A stretch of DNA of 60,605 nt from a virus, in the IMG/VR virus record IMGVR_UViG_3300036770_004227, positions 1 to 60,605 of that record; one strand, given 5' to 3'. The notes below the pieces were generated by a model, which saw nothing but the letters and a program-made list of their open reading frames with translations, did no database searches and was not told the DNA's origin. This document shows positions 1 through 8,920 of this stretch, in pieces. Numbering within the stretch: position 1 is the first letter of the stretch; each line of letters starts with the position of its first letter. A program made the translations under genes and the position numbers.

Positions 1-1
1 C

Positions 2-679
2 AAAAATGCATTAGAAGGAATTAAACTGATAATGAGTATACTGCAGGGTGAACAAGATGTTAAGAGTGTTATTGATAACAGCAAAAAGTTAGATTCTAAC
101 GTTAAAGCAAAACTTGACGCTATCATTGCTGGTGCTGCAAACTTCAAAGAACCCGATCAAGGTGTGGCGGAAGGTGAAGTAGTTCAACCTGATTTCAGCA
201 AACGATTTAAACCATCACTAGGTAGTACAGTAAATAAATCTCCCTACTATAAAAATCCAGACATAGCCGTACCAGCATTTGATAAACGACGAAAGTCAGT
301 GTGGCGTGATGGCGTAAGCAATCCAAAAGACAGAGAAGAATTTCATCACTTTGAAGTTGATTCATTTGGACGTTCATATCAAATTACAGGCATCACTAAA
401 TCAGGTGAAAGAGTTCAAACAAGTACTACACCATCAAAAGAATTAGCAGAAGTATTAGTTAACTCCTACAATCGTGGTGGTTTTACTGATGTAGATATAG
501 AGAAAGTGCCATTCTCAAAATCAAGCAAAGAAAAACCTAATCTCAAATTAGTGAAATCAGATGAAGTCAAAGAAAATACGGCTGGAAGTGTAGCCACCGT
601 AGTTAATCCTAAAGCAAAAGATAGATCAAAGGTTGGCACACTATTTGGCGGCACATATAAACAACGAAAAGATAAATAA
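2..679 (+). CDS. Conserved phage protein of unknown function, probably 5'-truncated by the window
   Basis: The first ATG is at 32, giving 215 residues, but the same frame is open back to base 2 with no stop and reads plausibly as protein (NALEGIKLI before MSILQG). The only purine-rich site, GAAGGA at 15-20, lies about 12 bases from the ATG, which is long. The true start may therefore lie upstream of the window. The product is basic and polar, without membrane segments; its C-terminus is rich in Lys, Gly and Ser. No domain is recognised. It is first in a same-strand run with two other low-complexity proteins and is likely a late or virion-associated protein; that role is inferred only from position. 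Confidence 0.6.
   Translation, partial: KNALEGIKLIMSILQGEQDVKSVIDNSKKLDSNVKAKLDAIIAGAANFKEPDQGVAEGEVVQPDFSKRFKPSLGSTVNKSPYYKNPDIAVPAFDKRRKSVWRDGVSNPKDREEFHHFEVDSFGRSYQITGITKSGERVQTSTTPSKELAEVLVNSYNRGGFTDVDIEKVPFSKSSKEKPNLKLVKSDEVKENTAGSVATVVNPKAKDRSKVGTLFGGTYKQRKDK
671..678 (+). promoter_or_regulatory. T4-type late promoter box GATAAATA
   Basis: The box GATAAATA overlaps the stop codon of the preceding gene and sits 28 bases before the ATG at 706. It matches the NATAAATA late-promoter pattern of T4-like phages (T4 itself uses TATAAATA). The same octamer recurs before several virion genes in this window. Confidence 0.5.
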
Positions 680-705
680 AAGTATATTAAAGAGAAACCA
701 ACAAC

Positions 706-1929
706 ATGAGTGATATTAAAAACATTTTATCTAAACTAGATAATTTATCTAATCAAATAAAATCAATATCTGAATCAAATAAGTTTCCAGGTTATTGGAA
801 AGGAACAGATAGCGCCGACCAGGCTAAGAAAAAGATGGTAGGCACCGAGAATAAAAAAATATCAGAACAAATCATAGAAAGAAAGAAAATCAAAGTAAAA
901 GAAAACGATCTTGATTTCAAGGCCGGTAATCCAGGTCAATGGCCAACAGGACGTACTCCATCACCAACTCGCACTCCATTGCCAACTCGCACATCGTTGC
1001 CATCACCTACAACTAGTTTAGAACCCGATATAGTTTTAGATCCACCCATTAACAGAGAAAATATTCCTGCTGGAACTTCACCTAAAAAACCTACATCTGC
1101 TAAGACTCGCATTTCGTTAAAGCCAGGAGAAACAATGGATCAGGCGATTGCCAGATTAACACCAAAGTCACCAGAACAAATAAGAATGGAAAAACAGGCG
1201 GCTGCTGCTGCAAAGGCTCGGGCGGAAATGTCACCATCAGTATGGAGATCAGCAAGACCCGATTTCTCTAAAGTTCCAACTTTAACCACACCTATAGAAG
1301 AGCCTTCTAAACCATCAGGATGGAGATCAGCAAGACCAGGTGCGGCTAGAGGTCCAGCAGTTCCTTCAACTATTCCAAGTCTAACACCATTTAGTACTAT
1401 GGGTATACCACAAGGTGCTAAGAAGGCAAAGTTTGAGAGTATTAAATCAAAATCAAACAAAGTTAACTCTGAAAACAAAAAAGAAATAAATCGTTTATCT
1501 AGAAAATTTGAAAATTATTTAAACAATAAGTTTGGTCTCATAGAAAGTAACTATGTTCCAAAAAAAAAAGTTAAATTAGAAAATACATTATATCCAAATA
1601 CACAAGACCCAAATATACAGAAAACTAGCACGAATCAACAAAAAGAAAAAGCAGCACAGCAAAAAAATCAAGATCAACGTGTTGATATTGCCACTGCCAA
1701 AAATACTATGGCAGGTCTGAAAAATATATTAGGTCCTAGTTTGGATATAAATCAGGCAGCAAACGCAGTTGTAAAAATAAATGATCAAAAACCACTAACT
1801 GGTCCTGAACAACAAGCAATGAGTGCCATTACTCCGTTAATAGCAAAAGCAGCAGAAACACCACAAACAGCAACTAATTTAAAAACATCATTATCTAATG
1901 CTGGTTATTTGGCCAAGATAGGAAAATAA
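706..1929 (+). CDS. Pro/Thr/Ser-rich conserved phage protein, unknown function
   Basis: The 407-residue product has a short ordered-looking N-terminus (residues 1-70, with FPGYWKGTD), a long disordered middle rich in Pro, Thr, Ser and Arg (about 80-250) and a C-terminal helical segment. The middle carries an imperfect repeat with WRSARP twice (about 179 and 206). The C-terminal 70 residues are Ala-rich and helical (ending NAGYLAKIGK). The start follows AAAGAGA. It lies 2 bases before the next gene and shares its style, so the two probably form a unit behind the late box at 671. No enzymatic motif is seen; a structural or packaged role is a guess. Confidence 0.6.
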   Translation: MSDIKNILSKLDNLSNQIKSISESNKFPGYWKGTDSADQAKKKMVGTENKKISEQIIERKKIKVKENDLDFKAGNPGQWPTGRTPSPTRTPLPTRTSLPSPTTSLEPDIVLDPPINRENIPAGTSPKKPTSAKTRISLKPGETMDQAIARLTPKSPEQIRMEKQAAAAAKARAEMSPSVWRSARPDFSKVPTLTTPIEEPSKPSGWRSARPGAARGPAVPSTIPSLTPFSTMGIPQGAKKAKFESIKSKSNKVNSENKKEINRLSRKFENYLNNKFGLIESNYVPKKKVKLENTLYPNTQDPNIQKTSTNQQKEKAAQQKNQDQRVDIATAKNTMAGLKNILGPSLDINQAANAVVKINDQKPLTGPEQQAMSAITPLIAKAAETPQTATNLKTSLSNAGYLAKIGK

Positions 1930-1931
1930 AA

Positions 1932-4100
1932 ATGAATTTATACGATTTATACTCAAGTAAAAAAATAAATCTTATCGAAAATCCCATTTCTGCTAGTGAC
2001 GTTGAAAAACAAATCATAGATGAAAATCTACACAAATGGTTTAAAGAAAAATGGGTTCGTTTTGGACCAGATGGTAAAATACGAGGAGATTGCGCCAGAG
2101 ATGATGACAGTGAAGGCAAGCCAAAATGCTTACCTCAATCAAAAGCACATAGTTTAGGAAAAAAAGGACGTGCTAGTGCTGCTAGTAGAAAACGCAGAGA
2201 AGATCCTAATCCAGAACGCCGTGGCGCAGCAATAAATGTTGCTACGAAAAAAGAAAGTATCAGTGAAGAAGAATTCTATGAAAAACTGATTATGCTAGAA
2301 TACAAGTTAGCAGAAGCAGAAAAAGCTTCAGACATGGGTACATCTCAGCCTGCAAGTAAAAATCGTGCATCAGAATTAGACAATTTACCTCTGCCGTCTT
2401 CAGCAGTTGTAACTTCACCCATGCCTCGTACAACTCGTTCAGATAATCGTCCAGCAGTTCAAGCAACATCATTGCCACCAGTTGGTAGAGAAATGCCATC
2501 TGCATTGAATACTACTAGATCAGTCAGTTCAAAAAAACCTGCCACTAACGCTATTGCGTCGCCGCCAACACAATCGTCGTACACCGGGCAACGCGGAGAC
2601 ACGAAATATAAACCGAGATCTATATATGATAAAGAAAACGCTGAATGGGAACAAAAAACAAAAAATTTACCTAGACAAAATCCAAAAGATTTACCACAAC
2701 CTAGTAAATTGTCTCGTATCATGGGCGGTGAAAAAATATCTGATGTCTTTATGACTCAACAAGATAAAGAAGATAAAGCAAGACGCATTCGATCTTATGC
2801 TGCACCAGCAAATCCATCATCTTCCGGACGTGTAACTCCTGCTCCATCTGGTAGTATTACACCACCAGAAAAATCAGCACCAGTTGCAAAGCCAAAAAGT
2901 ATTGGTGCTGCACCAACAACTATTCCATCTCGCACCGTATCAAATGCTCCCACTCAGACCAGTACAACAAATTCAAAACAATCCTGGCAAGATATATACA
3001 ACATCAATAAACAAACTATAGGTAAAAATCCAAACCTAATTAAAATAGGTCAAAAATTAAAATTACCAAATGGCAAAATTTATACAGTCGGCAAGGGAGA
3101 TAATCTTTATAACATTGCACGAGGCATATATAAAGGCAAGTTAAGTGAAGATTTTCAATTTAGTCCTGAACAAGAAAAATGGATAGGTTCGGGAGACAAA
3201 CAAAATCCATATATTTTAGCCAGAATGCCTGGCGCTAAACCGCCACCTGAGTATTTCTCAGATCCAAAAAATCAAAAAATTGCACAACAAATATATCAAT
3301 CACAGGACTTAGCGAACAAATGGCAACAATTTCGTCAAAGTGGATCATTGACTAGCAATATATTAAGTAGAGTTCCAGGTGTAAATAAAGCGGCAAACGT
3401 AATAGATATAGGAGCAAACGTCGTTAAGGGAGATTTTGCTGCCGCAGGCAAGCAAGCATTAGGTATGATACCAGCAGCAAAGCCAATTAATTTAGCATTA
3501 CAACAATCTGATGATCTTATTGGAAATATAAAAAAAGGTAATTATATCGGCGCAACAGGTGATGCGTTACGTACTGCTGCCGTAAATAAAATATCAAACA
3601 AATTAAACTTACCAAATCAAATAAAAGAAACAGAAAATACCTGTCCTCAATGTGGCGGTGTCGCATTAGATGATAAAATCTTAGCAGAAAAGAAAGATGC
3701 ATGCTATCACAAAGTAAAAAGCAGATATAAAGTTTGGCCAAGTGCATATGCAAGTGGCGCTCTAGTTAAGTGTCGCAAAAAAGGCGCAAAGAATTGGGGT
3801 AAATCAAAGACAAACGAAGATACAAATCTGTATTTCAACGTGGTGGGAACAGATAAGAAAACATTAATCTCTGAGTTTAAATTACAACACAATGCACGAG
3901 GATGGTACCTAAACGAAAATTCACCATCATCTCTTAAATTAGATGCTGTTCGTGCTTTTGGTATGCCACTTAGCGAAGAAGAATTAAATCCAATCGCATA
4001 TGATGGCACTGCCGCGACCATTGGCACCGACAACGGTAAGAGTCCAGTAGGATCTATACCAAAAAGTCAACACATAAATAAAAGAAGAGGTAAAGTGTAA
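1932..4100 (+). CDS. LysM-containing multidomain phage protein
   Basis: The 722-residue protein has three recognisable parts. Residues about 35-108 form a small basic domain with two Cys (C54, C66) and the run SRKRREDPNPERRG, a type seen repeatedly in aquatic phage proteins. After a disordered Ser/Thr/Pro linker, residues about 350-402 carry LysM-like sequence (YTVGKGDNLYNIARGIY), a fold that binds N-acetylglucosamine polymers. Residues about 568-625 hold a CPQCGG knuckle followed by a Lys/Cys/Tyr-rich domain (YKVWPSAYASGALVKCRKKG). A glycan-binding virion protein, or one that contacts the cell wall at entry or lysis, is possible. No catalytic residues are visible. The last base overlaps the Dps start. 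Confidence 0.6.
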   Translation: MNLYDLYSSKKINLIENPISASDVEKQIIDENLHKWFKEKWVRFGPDGKIRGDCARDDDSEGKPKCLPQSKAHSLGKKGRASAASRKRREDPNPERRGAAINVATKKESISEEEFYEKLIMLEYKLAEAEKASDMGTSQPASKNRASELDNLPLPSSAVVTSPMPRTTRSDNRPAVQATSLPPVGREMPSALNTTRSVSSKKPATNAIASPPTQSSYTGQRGDTKYKPRSIYDKENAEWEQKTKNLPRQNPKDLPQPSKLSRIMGGEKISDVFMTQQDKEDKARRIRSYAAPANPSSSGRVTPAPSGSITPPEKSAPVAKPKSIGAAPTTIPSRTVSNAPTQTSTTNSKQSWQDIYNINKQTIGKNPNLIKIGQKLKLPNGKIYTVGKGDNLYNIARGIYKGKLSEDFQFSPEQEKWIGSGDKQNPYILARMPGAKPPPEYFSDPKNQKIAQQIYQSQDLANKWQQFRQSGSLTSNILSRVPGVNKAANVIDIGANVVKGDFAAAGKQALGMIPAAKPINLALQQSDDLIGNIKKGNYIGATGDALRTAAVNKISNKLNLPNQIKETENTCPQCGGVALDDKILAEKKDACYHKVKSRYKVWPSAYASGALVKCRKKGAKNWGKSKTNEDTNLYFNVVGTDKKTLISEFKLQHNARGWYLNENSPSSLKLDAVRAFGMPLSEEELNPIAYDGTAATIGTDNGKSPVGSIPKSQHINKRRGKV
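4073..4080 (+). promoter_or_regulatory. Late promoter box CATAAATA before Dps
   Basis: CATAAATA lies inside the 3' end of the preceding gene, 19 bases before the Dps ATG, with AGAGG between them as ribosome-binding site. It fits the NATAAATA late pattern and would allow independent late transcription of Dps. Confidence 0.4.
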
Positions 4101-4543
4101 TGGACGAATTAGCAAAAGCAATGAAAATTGCATTCAGTACTGAATTCAGTTTTTATTTAAAATCTCATTTTTATCACTGGAACGTCGAAGGTCCAGACTT
4201 TGATCAATATCATAATTTGTTTAGTAAAATATACGAAGAAGTATATGAAAGCATAGACGCATTTGCCGAAAATATTAGAAAACTAGGAACATATACTCCT
4301 GGTAGTTATACCAGACTTAGTATGTTGTCTCAAATAGATGATGAGTTGACAGTTCCACCAGCATTGGATATGATAAACGATTTATTAAATGACAGTGAAA
4401 AGTGCATTAAAATATTCAAAATGGTATACGATCTTTCAGAACGTGAGGGCGAAGTGGGATTAAGTGACTTCCTAGCGAATAGAATATCGGCTCATAAAAA
4501 ACATAGTTGGATGTTAAAGGCTACATTAAATGAACGAGTCTAA
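4100..4543 (+). CDS. dps: Dps-family ferritin-like DNA-protection protein
   Basis: The 147-residue product matches the Dps family in length and pattern. Dps proteins form 12-subunit shells that oxidise and store iron using peroxide and can coat DNA. The inter-subunit ferroxidase residues are all present with family spacing: H26 (in HWNVEGPDF), H38, D53 and E57, equivalent to E. coli Dps H51, H63, D78 and E82. The Lys-rich N-terminal tail used by E. coli Dps to bind DNA is absent, so iron and peroxide detoxification is the more likely activity. The ATG overlaps the last base of the upstream gene and follows AGAGG. It could protect the infected cell or the phage DNA from oxidative damage; that purpose is inferred. 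Confidence 0.85.
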   Translation: MDELAKAMKIAFSTEFSFYLKSHFYHWNVEGPDFDQYHNLFSKIYEEVYESIDAFAENIRKLGTYTPGSYTRLSMLSQIDDELTVPPALDMINDLLNDSEKCIKIFKMVYDLSEREGEVGLSDFLANRISAHKKHSWMLKATLNERV

Positions 4544-4679
4544 TATTGTCCCAGCATCAGAAGAAACTATAAATACTACAGAAAATCTAGTCAAAGAACT
4601 TATTGTAGAACAAGTTCAATTTACCGATGATCTGGAAAACACAAATATCAATTATTTAAACTATTTAATAATTGGTTAA
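4530..4679 (+). CDS. Small acidic protein of 49 residues, unknown
   Basis: The frame starts with an ATG inside the end of Dps (14-base overlap) and ends at TAA 4677-4679. The product is acidic, rich in Glu, Asn and Thr, and ends with a short hydrophobic stretch (NYLNYLIIG). It stops just before a hairpin region and the antisense nuclease cassette, so it may be the truncated front of a longer gene disrupted by that insertion. Coding is plausible from the overlap and codon pattern but not proved. Confidence 0.4.
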   Translation: MNESNIVPASEETINTTENLVKELIVEQVQFTDDLENTNINYLNYLIIG

Positions 4680-4680
4680 C

Positions 4681-4765
4681 AGTCTTGGCCTTAGGACCGA
4701 GTAGGTCGCCCCATACCTCAATACGATGAATTCGCTACTCAGACTATTCAAAATGGGGCTTTTTT
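4681..4765 (+). terminator. Pseudoknot-capable intrinsic terminator after Dps
   Basis: GCCCCAT (4708-4714) pairs perfectly with ATGGGGC (4753-4759), which is followed by six T. This resembles a rho-independent terminator with a long 38-nt loop. Inside and across it, GAGTAG (4699-4704) pairs with CTACTC (4735-4740), and AGTCT (4681-4685) with AGACT (4741-4745). The two main stems interleave, so they either form an H-type pseudoknot or compete. The 3' arm is also the C-terminal codons of the antisense GIY-YIG gene. Confidence 0.5.
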
Positions 4766-5535
4766 ATAATTTTCCATCTTTTAACATGTGATCTAGTCCC
4801 ATTAATATGAGAACTTAAATTACCTCCACAATTAAACTCTTTACGAAATTCAGAATAAGTTTTATGTATTATTTCTAATGTATCTATGTTTTGAAATGTA
4901 TATAAGGCATTATTATATTTCCAATGATTTTTACCTGAGAATTTTTCTTTAACTTTCGGTCTTGCCCTTGCTCTTGCTATCAACCCATCAGGTCCTTTTA
5001 ATTTTTCAACTATTATTGGATCTAACATTGGATTTTTACCATTGAACAATTTCTTATCTTTATTTTTTTCTCTTTTTGTCCAATGATTTTCTCCTCGCTG
5101 TCTATCTCCTATTTTCTTTTTAGTTTCATTTGTTCTATTAGAACTGGCATTGCCTATATTTTTCTTATGCTCCTCTGACAGTTTTCTTCCAGTTAATGAT
5201 TTCTTCGTATTTTTACTTATTAATTGTCTAACTTCATCAGAAGGATTACTTAGTCCATCGCCTCCATCTGTTGTATTACGAAGTATACCCGTTCCTAAAT
5301 CTTTTCTGCCCCACCATTTTATCAATCTTCTTTCAATAGCCAAGGCACCTATCTCTGTTAAATTTTGTTCCAAAATGTAAATTCTATGTAAATTATTTGG
5401 TAATTTGCCAGAACCTGTATGTTTTACCCATGCTCTTTTATTACTTCCTTTTCCTATGTAATACGGTGTACCGTCATTTCGCAAATAAGCGTAGACATAA
5501 AATCCCGAAGGAGTATAATTTTTACTAAATATCAT
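4744..5535 (-). CDS. Free-standing GIY-YIG homing-type endonuclease
   Basis: The N-terminus holds a GIY-YIG nuclease domain: YVY at 13-15, YIG at 26-28, R34, and a Glu in [11 protein letters not shown] as the likely metal ligand. Residues about 100-190 are Lys/Asn-rich with NUMOD-like helix repeats ([15 protein letters not shown]) as in phage Seg and intron-encoded nucleases, which bind DNA. I take the ATG at 5535 because GGAG lies nine bases before it; ATG 5550 or TTG 5583 are alternatives, the latter inside a leader hairpin. The gene is antisense to its neighbours and carries its own late box, as expected of a mobile cassette. Such enzymes cut alleles lacking the cassette. Confidence 0.8.
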   Translation of the reverse strand: MIFSKNYTPSGFYVYAYLRNDGTPYYIGKGSNKRAWVKHTGSGKLPNNLHRIYILEQNLTEIGALAIERRLIKWWGRKDLGTGILRNTTDGGDGLSNPSDEVRQLISKNTKKSLTGRKLSEEHKKNIGNASSNRTNETKKKIGDRQRGENHWTKREKNKDKKLFNGKNPMLDPIIVEKLKGPDGLIARARARPKVKEKFSGKNHWKYNNALYTFQNIDTLEIIHKTYSEFRKEFNCGGNLSSHINGTRSHVKRWKIIKKPHFE

Positions 5536-5563
5536 TGCTGGTTGCTCCATTTTAGCAATTAGA

Positions 5564-5599
5564 GTAGATGGGCACCCGACCAAAGTTGCCGCGATCTAC
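5564..5599 (-). promoter_or_regulatory. Leader hairpin of the GIY-YIG gene
   Basis: On the minus strand GTAGAT and ATCTAC (5599-5594 and 5569-5564) pair, with inner GGCA/TGCC pairing (5590-5587 and 5574-5571). The hairpin lies between the late box at 5605-5612 and the ATG codons, and contains the TTG codon at 5583. T4 controls its I-TevI gene by late promoters plus RNA structure; the arrangement here is analogous, but function is inferred. Confidence 0.4.
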
Positions 5600-5604
5600 A
5601 CTTT

Positions 5605-5612
5605 TATTTATC
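5605..5612 (-). promoter_or_regulatory. Late promoter box GATAAATA for the GIY-YIG cassette
   Basis: GATAAATA on the minus strand lies about 70 bases before the preferred ATG at 5535 and just upstream of the leader hairpin. It matches the late boxes found before virion genes here. Confidence 0.45.
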
Positions 5613-5670
5613 AAATTTCTTTCATAACAATCTTAAATTTAATAAAATGATATTTTTGAAAGGTAACAGT

Positions 5671-5961
5671 ATGAACAACAAACATACAACTAACGATTAT
5701 GACGGACCTATTACATTCAGCGGCGATCAAAAAATAAAACTTTCACAAATAATTACTGAAGGCATGAATACTTTACACGAAATAGAAACATTAAGAGATG
5801 GATTAAGTGATACTATAAAGGCAATTTCCGAAGAAATGTCCATACCTTCGTCAATTTTAAAAAAAGCAATCAAGGTAGCACACAAGGCAGAATTTCATAA
5901 AACTAAAAAAGATCAAGAATTACTAGAAACAATCTTGGAAACAGTTGGACGAACCCTATAA
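5671..5961 (+). CDS. Small DsbA-like double-stranded DNA-binding protein (tentative)
   Basis: I place the start at the ATG at 5671, ten bases after AAAGG, giving 96 residues rather than an upstream ATG at 5647 without a site. The helical C-terminal two thirds (LRDGLSDTIKAISEEM, then ILKKAIKVAHKAEF) resemble the small helix-turn-helix-like proteins annotated DsbA in T4-like phages, which bind double-stranded DNA and assist late transcription. The resemblance is by memory of the family pattern. The stop codon overlaps the polymerase ATG by one base, so the two are translationally coupled. Confidence 0.45.
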   Translation: MNNKHTTNDYDGPITFSGDQKIKLSQIITEGMNTLHEIETLRDGLSDTIKAISEEMSIPSSILKKAIKVAHKAEFHKTKKDQELLETILETVGRTL

Positions 5962-8903
5962 TGAGTTATATAGACGCTTTTCTTGAAAGAGAAAAAGATG
6001 TTATTCACGTTATAGAACGTGATGAGCACGGCGTTAGGCGTTATATAGACTATCCAACAAACTACGTTTTGTACTACGAAGATCAAAAAGGCAAATACCG
6101 TAGTGTATTCGGTGATAGTTTGAGTAAATTTAGTACCAGAAAGCACAGTGAATTTCAAAAAGAAAAACGTATACTTTCAAACAAAAAGTTATTTGAAAGT
6201 GACGTAAATCCTGTATTCAGATGTCTGGCTGACAATTATCTAGAACGTCCTGCGCCTAAACTACATACGGCATTTTTTGACATTGAATCAGATATGCAAC
6301 CATACGCTTATCCGAACTCACATGTTGTAAAAATTAAATCCATTCAAACAAACGTAATCAAAAATATAACCGTACATGAACTAAGTCACTTACATGGCAA
6401 GGATAACTACGTAGTATATGACACTGACGAACTTCGGTGGGTGAGCATACACGAATCCGCATATCTAAAACTAGGTCCAGGCTTTGCATCTACGTCTGAT
6501 CCATTCAACAAAGTAACTGCTATTACTCTGTACTTGGATTGGCTAGAACAATTAGTTACGTTATGCATTCCGCCAGCACACATTAGCATTGATGAGGCAA
6601 AACTACTTGTCGAAGATATTGAAAATGTTTTTATTTTCGAAAATGAAGTGGAAATGTTTGAAACATTCTTCATGCTGATTGAAGATGCTGATGTTCTTAC
6701 TGGATGGAATAGCGAGAGTTACGATATACCTTATTTGGTAAATCGTGTTATCAGAGTAATGAGTAAGGACGACACTAGAAAGTTCTGTTTACTAGATCAA
6801 CTGCCTAGACAACGAACCATAAATAAGTTCGGAAAAACAGAAACCACATATGATCTTTCCGGACGTGTTCACATGGACTATTTGCAACTGTACAAGAAGT
6901 ACAACTATGAACAACGACACAGTTACAAATTAGACTACATTGGTGAAATGGAAGTCGGAGAAACCAAGACTGCCTACGAAGGAACACTAGATCAACTGTA
7001 CAATCGTGACTGGGCAACTTTCATCAAGTACAACCGTCAAGACACCCTACTAGTATACAAAATTCATGCAAAACTGAAATTTTTAGACTTAGCCAATCAA
7101 CTAGCACACGAAAACACCGTACTCCTAAAAACAGTTATGGGCAGTGTTGCAATGATTGAGCAGGCAGTTATCAACGAAGCACATCAACGAAATTTAATTG
7201 TTCAAAACAAACCCATTGATTATAAGGACGATGACCACTATGAAGATGATGAAGACGAAGAAGATATCACAGCCGCCGGTGCCTTTGTTGCTACGCCCAA
7301 AAGGGGCATGCACGAATGGGTCGCGGCGTGCGACATTAACAGTCTGTACCCATCAGTTATCCGCGCTCTTAACATGGCACCGGAAACCATCGTTGGACAA
7401 CTGCGACAAACTTTAACTGAACGATATATCGAAGACAAGAAGAAAAAATTAGCAAGAGAAAAGAAAAATAAAACAGCCAAAGATATCACTGGACCAGTTC
7501 TATGGGAAGGGTTATTCGGTTCATTAGAATACACAGCAGTAATGAATCAAGAGCGTGATACGCTGATAACGGTAGACTGGGAACGTGGTGGCAGTGACAC
7601 ATACAGCGCCGCTGAACTATGGCAACTAATCTTTGATAGCAATCAACAGTGGATGTTAAGTGCTAATGGAACAATATTCACATACTCACAGGAGGGAGTT
7701 ATTCCGGGTCTACTAAGCAGATGGTATCAAGAACGTAAACAAATTCAAGCAAAGTTGAAACAGGCTACCACAAAAGAAGATCAGGAATTCCTACACAAGC
7801 GTCAGTTAGTTCGAAAGATTTTGCTAAACTCAGCATATGGTGCACTATTAAATCGCCATTGCAAATTCTACGATTTGCGAATAGGCCAAAGCGTTACCTT
7901 GTCTGGACGTCAGATTGTAAAACACATGGGTTCAAAGTTAAATGAACTTATCACTGGCAAGTATGATATTACGGGCGAGTCAGTTATTTACGGCGACACC
8001 GATTCTATTTACTATACTGTATGGCCAATTATCAAGAACAGCGTAAAAGAAAATTCACTGGCATGGTCTAAAGAACGTGCGATTGAAATTTATGATGATC
8101 TTGCCAATGATACTAACGCTAGTTTCCCACAGTTCATGAAAGATGCATTTCACTGTCCATTAAAGAATGGAGAAATCATCAAAGCGGGTAGAGAACTGGT
8201 AGGCGATCGTGCTATTTTCATTACGAAAAAGCGTTATGCAGTTAACATTTACGATCAAGAAGGTAAACGGCTAGATGTAAACGGATCACGTGGCAAGATA
8301 AAGGCTATGGGTCTAGACCTAAAACGCAGTGATACTCCTAAATTTGTTCAAAAATTTCTCTACGATGTTCTAGACAATGTATTAGCAGGTAAAGATAGAG
8401 AATCGATCATTGAACAAATTAAGAAGTTCAAAGAAGAGTTGTCTAATATGGAAAGTTGGCAAAAGGGTAGTCCCAAATCGGTAAACAATTTAACACTGTA
8501 CGCCAACAAGGCCAAATCAAATTCACTGAAAGTTGACACACATCTGTTTCAAATGGCAGAACTACGCGGCGATGCTAATATGCCTGGGCATGTTCGTGCT
8601 AGTCTAAACTGGAATTATTTGCGTAGTATGAATAAAGATAACTACAGTATGCAGATAGTTGATGGTATGCGAGTTGTTATATGTAAGTTGAAATCGAATC
8701 AATACAACTTTACAAGTATAGCCTATCCAACTGATGAGCTGCGATTACCAGAATGGTTCTTATCACTACCATTTGATGATGAAGGCATGGAAAACACACT
8801 CGTAGACGAGAAGATAGATAATCTACTATCAGTATTGAATTGGAATCTCAAAGATGCCACAAAAATAAACGACGATTTTGCCGAATTATTTGAATTTGTA
8901 TAA
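5961..8903 (+). CDS. 43: Family B DNA polymerase (T4 gp43)
   Basis: This is the replicative polymerase, with 3'-5' proofreading exonuclease and 5'-3' polymerase domains. At 980 residues it is slightly longer than T4 gp43 (about 900). Visible motifs in order: Exo I FFDIESD (about 104-110), Exo II NSESYDIPYLV (about 250), motif A DINSLYPSVI (about 456), motif B KILLNSAYG (about 618) and motif C YGDTDS (about 677). All catalytic Asp are intact, so both activities are expected. An acidic Asp/Glu-rich insertion (about 418-435) precedes motif A. The sliding clamp follows directly, but no clamp-loader genes (gp44/gp62) appear in this window. Confidence 0.97.
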   Translation: MSYIDAFLEREKDVIHVIERDEHGVRRYIDYPTNYVLYYEDQKGKYRSVFGDSLSKFSTRKHSEFQKEKRILSNKKLFESDVNPVFRCLADNYLERPAPKLHTAFFDIESDMQPYAYPNSHVVKIKSIQTNVIKNITVHELSHLHGKDNYVVYDTDELRWVSIHESAYLKLGPGFASTSDPFNKVTAITLYLDWLEQLVTLCIPPAHISIDEAKLLVEDIENVFIFENEVEMFETFFMLIEDADVLTGWNSESYDIPYLVNRVIRVMSKDDTRKFCLLDQLPRQRTINKFGKTETTYDLSGRVHMDYLQLYKKYNYEQRHSYKLDYIGEMEVGETKTAYEGTLDQLYNRDWATFIKYNRQDTLLVYKIHAKLKFLDLANQLAHENTVLLKTVMGSVAMIEQAVINEAHQRNLIVQNKPIDYKDDDHYEDDEDEEDITAAGAFVATPKRGMHEWVAACDINSLYPSVIRALNMAPETIVGQLRQTLTERYIEDKKKKLAREKKNKTAKDITGPVLWEGLFGSLEYTAVMNQERDTLITVDWERGGSDTYSAAELWQLIFDSNQQWMLSANGTIFTYSQEGVIPGLLSRWYQERKQIQAKLKQATTKEDQEFLHKRQLVRKILLNSAYGALLNRHCKFYDLRIGQSVTLSGRQIVKHMGSKLNELITGKYDITGESVIYGDTDSIYYTVWPIIKNSVKENSLAWSKERAIEIYDDLANDTNASFPQFMKDAFHCPLKNGEIIKAGRELVGDRAIFITKKRYAVNIYDQEGKRLDVNGSRGKIKAMGLDLKRSDTPKFVQKFLYDVLDNVLAGKDRESIIEQIKKFKEELSNMESWQKGSPKSVNNLTLYANKAKSNSLKVDTHLFQMAELRGDANMPGHVRASLNWNYLRSMNKDNYSMQIVDGMRVVICKLKSNQYNFTSIAYPTDELRLPEWFLSLPFDDEGMENTLVDEKIDNLLSVLNWNLKDATKINDDFAELFEFV

Positions 8904-8920
8904 ATTTATTGCTTTCAAAC

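Noticed and set aside
4681-4745. Possible tRNA-like element (outer AGTCT/AGACT pairing, about 65 bases)
   Set aside because: No canonical T-loop, anticodon arm or acceptor length; pairing is better explained as a terminator region.
6407-6673. Antisense open frame inside the polymerase gene
   Set aside because: Shadow of the strong gp43 coding frame, with no ribosome-binding site or recognisable protein; similar shadows elsewhere were dropped.
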